Part shown: one piece after another, positions 7,900-15,709 of the stretch
Layout: each line of letters starts with the position of its first letter
How positions within the stretch are numbered: position 1 is the stretch's first letter
Source of the DNA: Roseateles puraquae
GTDB lineage: Bacteria > Pseudomonadota > Gammaproteobacteria > Burkholderiales > Burkholderiaceae_C
Assembly (NCBI RefSeq): GCF_002205845.1
Contig: NZ_NISI01000006.1
Span: 310,001-374,000 of the forward strand
DNA: 64,000 bases
Reading direction: 5' to 3'
The notes under the pieces: model-generated
Told to the model about the DNA's origin: nothing
The model's input: the letters and a program-made list of their open reading frames with translations, nothing else
Database searches by the model: none
Translations under genes and position numbers: made by a program

Positions 7900-9108
7900 A
7901 TGGGGGCAGCGCGCCTGCATGTCGTCACCACGCTGGGCACGGCCCAGACGCTGGCCTGGGCGTCGTCGTACTACCTGCCCGCGGTGCTCGCGCGCCCGAT
8001 GGCAGCGGATGTCGGTGTGGCGGAGCCCACGGTCTTTGCCGCCTTCTCGGCGGCGCTGGTGGTGTCGGCCCTGATCGGCCCGCAGGCCGGCCGGTCCATC
8101 GACCGCTGGGGCGGCCGGCCGGTGCTCATGGCCACCAGCGGGGCCTTCGCGCTGGGCCTGGCCCTGCTGGCGCTGGCGAGCGGCCCCTTCAGCCTTTTCG
8201 CGGCCTGGCTGGTGATGGGTGTGGCGATGGGCAGCGGCCTGTATGAAGCCGCCTTCGCGGGCCTCGTGCGCCTGTACGGGCATGAGGCTCGCGGCGCCAT
8301 CACCGGCATCACGCTGATCGCCGGGTTTGCCAGCACGGTGGGCTGGCCCTTGTCCGCGGCGCTCGAGCACGCCTTCGGCTGGCGCGGCGCCTGCTGGGCC
8401 TGGACAGGCCTGCATCTGGTGGTGGGCCTGCCCTTGAATGCCTGGGTGCCGCGGGCCGAGGCCCGGCCTGCGCCGCCACCTCGGGCCGCATCGAATGCCT
8501 CGCACGCATCGGCCCCCGTGGCCGAGTCGCCCGTAGTGCCTTGGCGCAGCGCCGTGCTGCTGGCGTGGGTGTTCGCGGTGACGCTGTTCATCAGCACCGC
8601 CATGGCCGCCCACCTGCCGCATCTGCTGGATGCGGTGGGCAGCGCGCCGGGGGCGGCCATTGCGATCGGCGCGCTCGTCGGCCCCGCGCAGGTGGCAGGC
8701 CGGCTGCTCGAGTTCGGCCTGCTGCGCCAGATGCATCCGCTGATCTCGGCCCGGACGGCAGCCGTCATGCATCCGCTGGGGGCTGGCCTGTTGGCCGTGT
8801 TGGGAGCGCCGGTGGCCGCGGTCTTCGCGCTGCTGCACGGCGCTGGCAACGGCATCCTCACGATCACCAAGGGCACGCTGCCGCTGGCCCTGTTCGGCAG
8901 CGCCGGCTACGGTCAGCGCCAGGGCTTGCTGATGCTCCCGGCGCGCCTCGGCCAGGCGCTGTCACCCTGGCTGTTCGGCCTGCTGCTTGTGCGCTTTGGT
9001 GCGGCGGCCCTGTGGTTCTCGGTGGCGCTGGCGCTCAGTGCGCTGGCAGCACTGCTCCTCATTCCCGCACCGGAGGCCCCGCATGAAAGTCCGCACCGCC
9101 ATACCTGA
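7900..9108 (+). CDS. MFS transporter in the arsenic locus
   Basis: A 402-residue, roughly 12-helix major facilitator. The loop 2-3 signature DRWGGRPVLMATS and the matched GAG-rich helices fit drug:H+ antiporter-like MFS proteins. A Pro/Ala/His-rich loop (residues about 183-210) separates the two halves. I start it at 7900, 2 bp after the preceding stop; an in-frame ATG at 7753 lies deep inside the upstream gene. MFS proteins in ars operons (ArsK, ArsJ, ArsP-type) export arsenite, organoarsenicals or arseno-phosphoglycerate; which of these applies cannot be told. No adjacent GAPDH gene is present, which argues against an ArsJ role. Confidence 0.82.
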   Translation: MGAARLHVVTTLGTAQTLAWASSYYLPAVLARPMAADVGVAEPTVFAAFSAALVVSALIGPQAGRSIDRWGGRPVLMATSGAFALGLALLALASGPFSLFAAWLVMGVAMGSGLYEAAFAGLVRLYGHEARGAITGITLIAGFASTVGWPLSAALEHAFGWRGACWAWTGLHLVVGLPLNAWVPRAEARPAPPPRAASNASHASAPVAESPVVPWRSAVLLAWVFAVTLFISTAMAAHLPHLLDAVGSAPGAAIAIGALVGPAQVAGRLLEFGLLRQMHPLISARTAAVMHPLGAGLLAVLGAPVAAVFALLHGAGNGILTITKGTLPLALFGSAGYGQRQGLLMLPARLGQALSPWLFGLLLVRFGAAALWFSVALALSALAALLLIPAPEAPHESPHRHT

Positions 9109-9625
9109 CGACGCCGCTGCCATCGCGGCCATCTATGCGCCGATCGTCCGGCACACCGCCATCTCCTTCGAGACCGAGCCGCCAAGCGAGGCCGAGATGC
9201 GCGAACGCATCGAGAAGACGCTGGCCAGCCTGCCCTGGCTGGTGGCCGAGGACGCCGCGGGCGAGGTGGCTGGCTATGCCTACGCCAGCCGGCATCGAGA
9301 ACGTGCCGCTTATCAATGGTCGGTGGACGTGACCGTCTATGTGCGCGATGACGCCCGGGGCCAGGGCGTCGGGCGGGCGCTGTACGAACACCTTCTGCCG
9401 CTGCTGGCGGCACTGGGCTATCACCAGGCGTTTGCCGGCATCGCGCTGCCCAACGCCGGTAGCGTCGCGCTGCATGAAGCCGCCGGCTTTGCGGCCCTCG
9501 GCGTCTATCGCCGGGTCGGTTTCAAACTCGGGCAGTGGCGTGACGTGGGCTGGTGGCAGAAGGCGCTGCGCCCGACGGACGGCGCACCGCCGACCGCACC
9601 ACACCCGTTCAGCGCGCCGCGTTGA
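9083..9625 (+). CDS. GNAT acetyltransferase, ArsN1/phosphinothricin-type
   Basis: A 180-residue GNAT protein of the phosphinothricin/methionine sulfoximine acetyltransferase group: the N-terminus MKVRTAIPDDAAAIAAIYAP, the conserved TAISFETEPPS segment, the acetyl-CoA loop GQGVGRAL and the VGFKLGQWRDVGWWQ end are all typical. ArsN1 members acetylate the arsenic antibiotic arsinothricin and phosphinothricin; its place as the last gene of the arsenic unit supports that reading. The ATG at 9083 overlaps the MFS gene by 26 bp. Its 3' end overlaps the convergent halogenase gene by 17 bp. Confidence 0.85.
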   Translation: MKVRTAIPDDAAAIAAIYAPIVRHTAISFETEPPSEAEMRERIEKTLASLPWLVAEDAAGEVAGYAYASRHRERAAYQWSVDVTVYVRDDARGQGVGRALYEHLLPLLAALGYHQAFAGIALPNAGSVALHEAAGFAALGVYRRVGFKLGQWRDVGWWQKALRPTDGAPPTAPHPFSAPR

Positions 9626-11141
9626 TCTGCTGGATCAGCGCCCGGTGCGAGGGCAGATCGGCCACGGCGCGCTCGGCATAACGCTGGATCTTGGCGAATA
9701 CCTTGGCGGCCTCGTCCACGCGGGGAAAGTCGTCGCGGCCGGCGCTGAGGTCGGTGGGATAGCCCATGCCGTAGAGGATGTACTGGTAGTTGAAGAAGGC
9801 GAAGGTCTCGGTGTCGAGCACGAAGTCGAAGCGGCCCGGCGGGCGCAGGCGCCATTCCTCCAGCAGGCCGGCGAGCCGCTCGGGCAAGGTGGCCGGCGCG
9901 ATGTTGTCGCGCCAGAAGGGCTCGGGCCGGCGGCTGAGGGCGTAGTGCAGCTTCAGGAAGTTGATGATGTTGTCAAAGCGCGCCGTCATCAGCTCGTTGA
10001 AGCGCCGCGCTGGCGCGTGCATCGGGCCGCTGTGCGGCAGCATCTCGGCCACCATGCCCACGGCCGCCTCGATCAGCACCAGTCCGGTGGCCTCCAGCGG
10101 CTCCAGGAAGCCGGCGGACAGGCCGATGGCCACGCAGTTCTTGACCCACTGCTGCTCGCGGTAGCCCGGCGCGAACGGGATGCTGCGCAGGCCCAGGTCC
10201 TCGGCGCGGGCGCCGCAATAGGCCTGCAGCAGCTCGGCGGCGCGGTCATCGCTGATGTGGCTGCTGCTGTAGACGCAGCCCACGCCCCGCGCGCCGTTCA
10301 GGCCGATCTCCCACAGCCAGCCGGCCTCGTGCGCGGTGGCGATGGTGCAGCTTTCCATCACCGCCTCGTCGCCGAGCGGCACCTTGCAGGCCAGCGCCCG
10401 GTCGGCAAACAGCTGGCCGCGCGCCGACTTGAAAGGGCTGCCCAGCGCCCGGCCGATCAGCTCGGCGCGAAAGCCGCTGCAGTCGATGAAGAGGTCGGCC
10501 TCGAAGCGCTGCTGGCGATCGGTGTCGATGTGGGCGATGGCGGCCTGCCCGTCGAGCTGCACGGCACTGACCGTGCCGGCCTCATGCCGCACGCCCAGCT
10601 CGCGGGCGCGGTCGGCGAGCAAGCGCGCGAGCTTGTGCGCGTCGAAGTGATACGCGTAATTGAGCGGCGCGGCATAGCCGGCCTCGCCGGCGCGCTTGGG
10701 TGCGCGATGGGCGGCCGCCACCCGGGCCTGCAGCGTCATGGCCTCGGCGAAGGGCGCACGCACGGCTTCGTCCTGCAGCAGCCAGTAGGGCACGAGGTTG
10801 AGGTCTTCGGCGAAGTAGGGCGCCTCGAAGGGATGGAAGAAGGCATGCCGGCGCCCTGCCTCGGGCGCGTGGGCCCAGTCGACGAAGCGAATGCCCTGCT
10901 TGAGCGTGGCAGCGGTGGCGCGGATGAAGCGGGCCTCGTCGATGCCGAGGTACTGGAGCGTGTTGCGGATGGTCGGGAACGTGCCCTCGCCGACGCCGAC
11001 GGTGCTGATGTCGGGCGACTCCAGCAGCGTCACCTCCAGCTGGCTGCGCTCCGACAGCTTCAGCGCCTTGGCGAGGTAGGCCGCGGTCAGCCAGCCGGCG
11101 GTGCCGCCGCCGACGATGAGGATGCGTCGCTTGTTCGTCAT
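9609..11141 (-). CDS. Tryptophan-halogenase family flavin-dependent enzyme
   Basis: A 510-residue FADH2-dependent halogenase-fold protein. GGGTAGW (residues 11-17) is the flavin-binding glycine motif. Lys81 in TLKQGIRFVDW aligns by position with the catalytic lysine of PrnA-type halogenases, and SAGFLEPLEATG (342-353) supplies the conserved Glu region. The diagnostic WxWxIP motif, thought to suppress monooxygenase activity, appears as WLWEIG (275-280): Trp, Trp and Ile are kept but Pro is Gly. The gene is alone; no flavin reductase or biosynthetic neighbours are visible. Substrate is unknown and it could act on indoles, phenols or a macromolecule. Confidence 0.85.
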   Translation of the reverse strand: MTNKRRILIVGGGTAGWLTAAYLAKALKLSERSQLEVTLLESPDISTVGVGEGTFPTIRNTLQYLGIDEARFIRATAATLKQGIRFVDWAHAPEAGRRHAFFHPFEAPYFAEDLNLVPYWLLQDEAVRAPFAEAMTLQARVAAAHRAPKRAGEAGYAAPLNYAYHFDAHKLARLLADRARELGVRHEAGTVSAVQLDGQAAIAHIDTDRQQRFEADLFIDCSGFRAELIGRALGSPFKSARGQLFADRALACKVPLGDEAVMESCTIATAHEAGWLWEIGLNGARGVGCVYSSSHISDDRAAELLQAYCGARAEDLGLRSIPFAPGYREQQWVKNCVAIGLSAGFLEPLEATGLVLIEAAVGMVAEMLPHSGPMHAPARRFNELMTARFDNIINFLKLHYALSRRPEPFWRDNIAPATLPERLAGLLEEWRLRPPGRFDFVLDTETFAFFNYQYILYGMGYPTDLSAGRDDFPRVDEAAKVFAKIQRYAERAVADLPSHRALIQQINAAR

Positions 11142-11277
11142 GGATTCATCTCGTATTCGGGCCGAGCGCTGGGCCGCTCCCGAGCCGGCCCGCCATGGCG
11201 ATGTGCTCGTGGCTCAAGGCCGCGAGCATCGCCGTCCCCGCGGGGGATCGGCCAAGGTAGGCCTTGGACGAGGGGCC

Positions 11278-11775
11278 TCATGCGCGGGTGTAGAGGTTCT
11301 TGAGCCATTGGTGGCCGGTCTGGGCGCCATGGCTCCAGTCGTCATCCTCGTCGCCCGGCGGGGCGACGTAGCCGGACGGGTTGAGCAGCTTCACCCGGCC
11401 GGCGCGAAAGGCCGACACGCGGTGGGTCACGAAGGTCAGGCCGTGCTCCAGCGCGGTGGCGGCCAGCAGGCCGTCGCGCGTGTTGGCGTAGGGCAGCTGG
11501 GCACGGCGGCGCACCACGGCGGCATCCACCGGCAGCACGCGGCCCTCGAAGGCCGGCATCACGCGCTGGTCGATCCAGTCGCGCACCAGGAGGCCGGCCG
11601 CGCGGTCCTTGCGGGCCAGCCGCGCCGCGGCGTTCTCGATCTCCAGCAGGTTGAGGGCCGAGATGAAGAGCTTGTGCCGCGGCAGGCCCGCCGCCCAGGC
11701 CGCCAGGCCCGCGTCGGCCGGGCCGGCCCGGGCCTTGCGCAGCTCCAGCACGATGCCGGTGTCGAGCAGGAACAT
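11278..11775 (-). CDS. vapC: VapC-type PIN-domain toxin
   Basis: A 165-residue PIN-domain ribonuclease. The N-terminal FLLDTGIVLELRK carries the first catalytic Asp, LNLLEIENAA the second acidic residue, and TRDGLLAATALEHGLTFVTHR the last acidic cluster, with the usual TRN/D pattern altered to TH near the end. The C-terminus is about 25 residues longer than typical VapC (GDEDDDWSHG onward). It follows its antitoxin with a TGATG one-base overlap, so they are translationally coupled. It probably cleaves tRNA or rRNA when free. Confidence 0.88.
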   Translation of the reverse strand: MFLLDTGIVLELRKARAGPADAGLAAWAAGLPRHKLFISALNLLEIENAAARLARKDRAAGLLVRDWIDQRVMPAFEGRVLPVDAAVVRRRAQLPYANTRDGLLAATALEHGLTFVTHRVSAFRAGRVKLLNPSGYVAPPGDEDDDWSHGAQTGHQWLKNLYTRA

Positions 11776-12026
11776 CAGCCGACGGGCTCGCGGTGTTCCC
11801 AGGCGCCTTCCGACGACGCCTCGGCCGTGTCGAGCGCCACCGCCTCGGGCAGGGCGAGCAGGTCCAGGATGCTCTCGGCCTCCCCGGTCAGGCGCCGGTA
11901 CTCGGCCATGCTCATCAGCACGTGCGTGGGCTGGCCGCGGTCGGTGATGAGCACGGGCTCGGCCTGGGCCAGGCGCTTGGCCTGGCTGACGTCCCGGTTG
12001 AACTCGCGGCTGCTCAGAAGCTTCAT
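11775..12026 (-). CDS. Phd/YefM-type antitoxin
   Basis: An 83-residue antitoxin. The N-terminal MKLLSSREFNRDVSQAKRLAQ and the VLITDRGQPTHVLMSMAEYRRL strand-helix are hallmarks of the Phd/YefM DNA-binding fold; the acidic, unstructured C-terminal part (from about residue 50) would wrap the PIN toxin. Longer in-frame starts exist upstream but add sequence with no family match, so the start at 12026 is preferred. Such proteins usually repress their own operon. Confidence 0.87.
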   Translation of the reverse strand: MKLLSSREFNRDVSQAKRLAQAEPVLITDRGQPTHVLMSMAEYRRLTGEAESILDLLALPEAVALDTAEASSEGAWEHREPVG

Positions 12027-12240
12027 CGTGCCGGCAATGTAGCGAGCCCCCGCCCGCCGCACAATGTGGATGTAGGTACGTCGGCACAAAGCGGTGAGAT
12101 CCGATGGACAGCGCAACCACGGCTGGCACAGTGCGCAGCGGCCGGTGACCTCGGGTTCAACCGGCTGGAGACAACGTTGTCTGACCCGGGTTTTCCTGGG
12201 TTCACACGACCTCATGAAAGCGCTTCCAGAAGAAGACCCC

Positions 12241-13605
12241 ATGGAATTCGACCTGCTCGCCACCCTGGCTGATGTGTTTGCCAAGCACGGCCCCGCCGCC
12301 CCGGCGGTGGCCCAGACCTACTCGCCCGGCGACTTCAGCATCCGCTTCTTCCTGCAACTGGCCATCATCCTGCTGGCCTGCCGCGTGGTCGGCTGGGCAG
12401 GGCGCAAGTTCCTGGCGCAGCCGCAGGTGGTGGGCGAGATGATTGCGGGTGTGCTGCTCGGCCCGTCGCTGTTCGGCATGCTCGCCCCCGAGGTGCAGGC
12501 TGCCATCTTCCCGAAGGAGATGCGCAATGTGCTCTACACCGGCGCGCAGCTGGGTGTGGGCCTGTACATGTTCCTGGTGGGCACGACGCTGCGGCTGGAC
12601 CACTTCGCCACCAAGGCGCGCAGCGCCATCGGCGTGTCGGTGGCAGGCATCACGGCGCCGTTTTTCTTCGCCTTCCTGATCACGCCGCTGCTGCTGACGG
12701 TGCCGGGCCTGTTCGCCGAGGGCATCTCCACCGCCAACGCGACGCTCTTCATGGGCGCCTGCATCGCCCTGACGGCCTTCCCGATGCTGGCGCGCATCAT
12801 CAATGAGCGCGGCCTGGCGAACACCTCGCTGGGCACGCTGTCGCTGACCGCGGGCGCCTTCGACGACGCGGTGTCGTGGTGCGTACTGGCGCTGGTGCTG
12901 GCCGCCTTCGGTGCGGGCCCAGGTGTGGCCGTGCTGGCCATCGGCGGGGGCGTGCTCTACGCCGCCTTCATCCTGCTGTTCGGCCGCCGGCTGCTCGCGC
13001 CGCTGGGTCGCATCGTCGAGCGTGAAGGGCACATGAGCACCACCATCCTGGGCGTCACGATGGCGCTGTTCTGCCTGTCGGCCTTCGTGATGGACGCGGT
13101 GGGCATCCACTCGATCTTCGGCGGCTTCATCCTGGGCGCGGTCATGCCGCGCGGGCTGTTCGCGGCGGAGCTGAAGAAGAAGGTCGAGCCCTTGGCCGTG
13201 GTGCTGCTGCTGCCGATGTTCTTCACCTACTCGGGCCTGAACACGCGGCTGGACATGATCGACACCATGGCCCTGCTGGCGATTGCGGGCGGCATCCTGG
13301 TGGTGTCGGTGCTGGCCAAGTTCGGCGCGTGCTACCTCGCGGCGCGCCTGGCCGGCGAAGACAACCGCACGGCACTCGGCATCGGCGCACTGATGAACTC
13401 GCGCGGGCTGATGGAGCTCATCATCATCAACATCGGCCTGCAGAAGGGCATCATCGGCCCGGCGCTGTTCTCGATGCTGGTGCTGATGGCCGTGGTGACC
13501 ACCATGATGGCCACGCCGCTGTTCGAAGCCGTCTATGGCCGCAAAGCGCGCGAGTCGGGCGAGCTGGACGCGCTGCCGCGCAACACGGCCGATTCCGCGG
13601 CCTGA
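12241..13605 (+). CDS. CPA2-family cation:proton antiporter
   Basis: A 454-residue membrane exchanger of the KefB/NapA superfamily. The QPQVVGEMIAGVLLGPSLFG segment (early helices) and the AGAFDDAVSWCVLA segment, with an Asp-Asp pair in the core helix, are typical of CPA2. GALMNSRGLMELI near the end is another family signature. There is no C-terminal TrkA-N (RCK) domain. Two starts are possible: ATG 12214 or ATG 12241; the latter is chosen because an AGAAGAAG stretch precedes it, but either could be used. The exchanged cation is not predictable. Confidence 0.85.
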   Translation: MEFDLLATLADVFAKHGPAAPAVAQTYSPGDFSIRFFLQLAIILLACRVVGWAGRKFLAQPQVVGEMIAGVLLGPSLFGMLAPEVQAAIFPKEMRNVLYTGAQLGVGLYMFLVGTTLRLDHFATKARSAIGVSVAGITAPFFFAFLITPLLLTVPGLFAEGISTANATLFMGACIALTAFPMLARIINERGLANTSLGTLSLTAGAFDDAVSWCVLALVLAAFGAGPGVAVLAIGGGVLYAAFILLFGRRLLAPLGRIVEREGHMSTTILGVTMALFCLSAFVMDAVGIHSIFGGFILGAVMPRGLFAAELKKKVEPLAVVLLLPMFFTYSGLNTRLDMIDTMALLAIAGGILVVSVLAKFGACYLAARLAGEDNRTALGIGALMNSRGLMELIIINIGLQKGIIGPALFSMLVLMAVVTTMMATPLFEAVYGRKARESGELDALPRNTADSAA

Positions 13606-13609
13606 AGGT

Positions 13610-13885
13610 TCAGTGCTGCAGCGCGGCTGGCCGCACCTGCTGCACCAGCGCCATGAGGAACCGCCCCGGCTCCTCATGCGGTGCGAGATGGGCCGACTGC
13701 TCGAACCACACCAGCTGCTTCAGCGGCGCCTGCAGCTTCTCCAGCCAGGGCTCGATGACCGAGGACGGGGTCGTCAGGTCGTGCCGCCCCAGCAACATGA
13801 ACACCGGATAGCGCACCTGGCGGATGGCCGTGTGGTCGACCCGGCGCATGTCGGGCAGCAGCGCAGGCACGGAGAGCTGGCCCAT
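13610..13885 (-). pseudogene. Remnant of an alpha/beta hydrolase (C-terminal part only)
   Basis: The 91 residues match the C-terminal end of a proline-iminopeptidase-like alpha/beta hydrolase: YPVFMLLGRHDLTTPSS carries the catalytic-Asp strand and WFEQSAHLAPHEEP the catalytic His. The N-terminal two thirds, including the nucleophile elbow, is missing; the sequence just upstream is the start of the divergent lipoprotein gene and holds no hydrolase sequence in any frame. A deletion joined to the lipoprotein gene is the simplest explanation. It could still be expressed as a short peptide, but it cannot be catalytic. Confidence 0.72.
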
Positions 13886-13922
13886 GACGTAAGGTCACGC
13901 AACGCCGGCACGACTGCGTCCC

Positions 13923-14411
13923 ATGCGCTCACAACTCCTGCTCCTGCTGCTCGGCCCGGCCCTGCTGGCCGGCTGCGCCCAGCTTTTGCCACCGACCGAC
14001 ACCCTCACCCTGCCACGCCTGCAGGCCTGGGTGGACGGCCGGCGGGTCGACTACGTCACCACCGACATCTCCGATGGCCCCATGGCCGCGCAGGCGGGCG
14101 TGAACCATGTGCCGCGGCTGCGGGATGCGCTGGGCCAGGGGCGCGCGTCGATCACCGAGCGGGTCTACAAGTTCAGCGACGGGCGGCAGATCAGCGTCTT
14201 TCCGTCCGCGCCCGCCGCGACCGGCGCGCCGCCGGATGCCAGCTACAGCCCGCTGTGGCGGCTGGTGCTGGTCGCCTGGAAGCCGGGCGCCTCGGTGCGG
14301 GAGCTGCGCTCCGAAGAAGCCGTGCTGGCCGCGGTGGAGGCGGGCGAGCTGTCGCTGGACGTGACCGACATCGTCGTCAATTGCCCCATCGTGCCCGGCG
14401 CCCGGCGCTGA
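13923..14411 (+). CDS. Predicted lipoprotein of unknown function
   Basis: A 162-residue protein with a lipoprotein signal (hydrophobic residues 4-15 and lipobox LLAGC, Cys at about 17). The mature part has no family I can name; it has a conserved-looking WRLVLVAWKPG segment and ends VTDIVVNCPIVPG with a lone Cys. The N-terminal segment mentions no metal site. Its last 169 bp overlap, antisense, the 3' end of the acyltransferase gene. It was probably joined to the hydrolase remnant by a deletion. Confidence 0.65.
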   Translation: MRSQLLLLLLGPALLAGCAQLLPPTDTLTLPRLQAWVDGRRVDYVTTDISDGPMAAQAGVNHVPRLRDALGQGRASITERVYKFSDGRQISVFPSAPAATGAPPDASYSPLWRLVLVAWKPGASVRELRSEEAVLAAVEAGELSLDVTDIVVNCPIVPGARR

Positions 14412-15547
14412 ATGCCCAGCAGCAGGGCGAGGCCCGGCACGCGGCGCGCCCCAAGGTAGCCGACGGTGCAGATCACCAGCGTCAGCCCGATCAGCAGCAA
14501 GGCCTCCACACCCCAGGGCAGCGCCAGCGGCTTGAGGGCCTGGGTCAGCACCACGATGACGCTCTGGTGCAGGATGTAGAAGCAGAACACCGCCGCGCCG
14601 GCCTGCCGCAACGCCGGCGACTCCTGCGTGAAGGCGCGCTGCGCCCAGCCACAGGCGGCCACGATGCACCACCAGGTCTGCGCCCCGCGCAGCACCCGCG
14701 CGGCGGTCAGCACTTCATCGGGCGGCGTGGCCTCGGCATAGGTCGCATTGAACCCAATGATCAGGCCCCAGCCCACGAGCGACACACCGAGCGCCCACCA
14801 ACGCAGCCGCAGCGCCGCCGCCCACAGGCCCGCGGCCAGCGGCGTGCGGCTGGCCCAGCCGATGGCGAAGAGCAGGCTGTACTGGGCATGGTTGTACAGG
14901 TCGTGTGTCAGGTTGTGCGTGGACGGGTGATGCGGCATCAGCGTGACGCGCAGCACGGCCAGCGGCACGGCGGGCAGCAGCAGCCAGGCCCAGGCCGGGC
15001 CGTTCAGCGCGGCCTTCCAGGGCAGGCGGCTGGCGATGGCAGCCATGCCCGCGCCCAGCACCGCGTACAGCCACAGGTAGGGCAGGAACCACAGGTGGTT
15101 CCACGTCGGCACGCTCATGCAGTCGCTGCCGCGGCAGTACTTGCCGCCGCGCAGGTAAGCCGCCCAGAAGTCGAGATAGCCCCCATCCCCCGGCAACAGC
15201 TGCGGCGCCTTGGTCAGCACCTCGAAGTACGCCTGCGGCGTGACGATGACGGCCATGCCGAACACCAGCGGCAGCAGCAGGCGCAGGCTGCGGTCCTTCA
15301 GCGTGCCCAGCGCGCCACGCCGTGCAAACAGCCCCTGGCAGGCCGCCCCGCCGATGAGGAAGAGCAGCCCGAGTCGCCAGGGCGAGCTCAGCTGCATGAA
15401 AGGCTCCAGCGCGGCGCTCGCGGCCGGGCTCTTCACATGCCAATCCCAAGTCACGTAGTACATGCCCACGTGGTAGGGGATGAGCAGCGCGAAGGCGGCG
15501 ACGCGCAGGCCGTCGAGGAAGGGCAGGCGGGGGGCGGCGGTGTTCAT
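14243..15547 (-). CDS. Acyltransferase 3 family membrane protein
   Basis: A 434-residue polytopic protein. The N-terminal RLPFLDGLRVAAFALLIPYHVGMYY carries the acyltransferase-3 His in the first helix, and the middle NHLWFLPYLWLYAVLG and the late FCFYILHQSVIVVL segments are typical of OpgC/OafA-type O-acyltransferases that modify surface or periplasmic glycans. Conserved sequence ends at about LLLGIQRRA (near 14400). The last 50 or so residues are Ser/Thr-rich and lie antisense to the lipoprotein gene, so they look like run-on translation. Start at 15547 (MNTAAPRLPF). Confidence 0.83.
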   Translation of the reverse strand: MNTAAPRLPFLDGLRVAAFALLIPYHVGMYYVTWDWHVKSPAASAALEPFMQLSSPWRLGLLFLIGGAACQGLFARRGALGTLKDRSLRLLLPLVFGMAVIVTPQAYFEVLTKAPQLLPGDGGYLDFWAAYLRGGKYCRGSDCMSVPTWNHLWFLPYLWLYAVLGAGMAAIASRLPWKAALNGPAWAWLLLPAVPLAVLRVTLMPHHPSTHNLTHDLYNHAQYSLLFAIGWASRTPLAAGLWAAALRLRWWALGVSLVGWGLIIGFNATYAEATPPDEVLTAARVLRGAQTWWCIVAACGWAQRAFTQESPALRQAGAAVFCFYILHQSVIVVLTQALKPLALPWGVEALLLIGLTLVICTVGYLGARRVPGLALLLGIQRRAPGTMGQLTTMSVTSSDSSPASTAASTASSERSSRTEAPGFQATSTSRHSGL

Positions 15548-15649
15548 GGACAGCAGCTTCGACGGGGCGCCCGCGCGGGGCCAGCGCCATGGGGCAAGTC
15601 GCCCGGGGCGCGGGGCCAATGGCAACGCCTGCGGCGATTCACCGCGCCA

Positions 15650-15672
15650 TTCGCCGCACAACATGCGGCAAA
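15650..15672. promoter_or_regulatory. Inverted repeat between acyltransferase and fic
   Basis: TTCGCCGCA (15650-15658) and TGCGGCAAA (15664-15672) form an inverted repeat with 8 of 9 matching pairs and a CAACA centre. It lies in the 162-bp divergent gap, 38 bp before the Fic start. It could be an operator or a hairpin in the fic leader. No match to a named site is claimed. Confidence 0.35.
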
Positions 15673-15709
15673 TGAGCCGCTTGCGGTGGTTCAAGCCCAT
15701 AATCACCGC

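Noticed and set aside
7900-9108. ArsJ assignment for the MFS gene
   Set aside because: ArsJ works with an adjacent arsenic-linked GAPDH gene, which is absent.
13535-15709. In-frame extension of the Fic reading frame more than 2 kb upstream
   Set aside because: It is antisense to the acyltransferase, and the Fic/DUF4172 domain starts normally at 15710.
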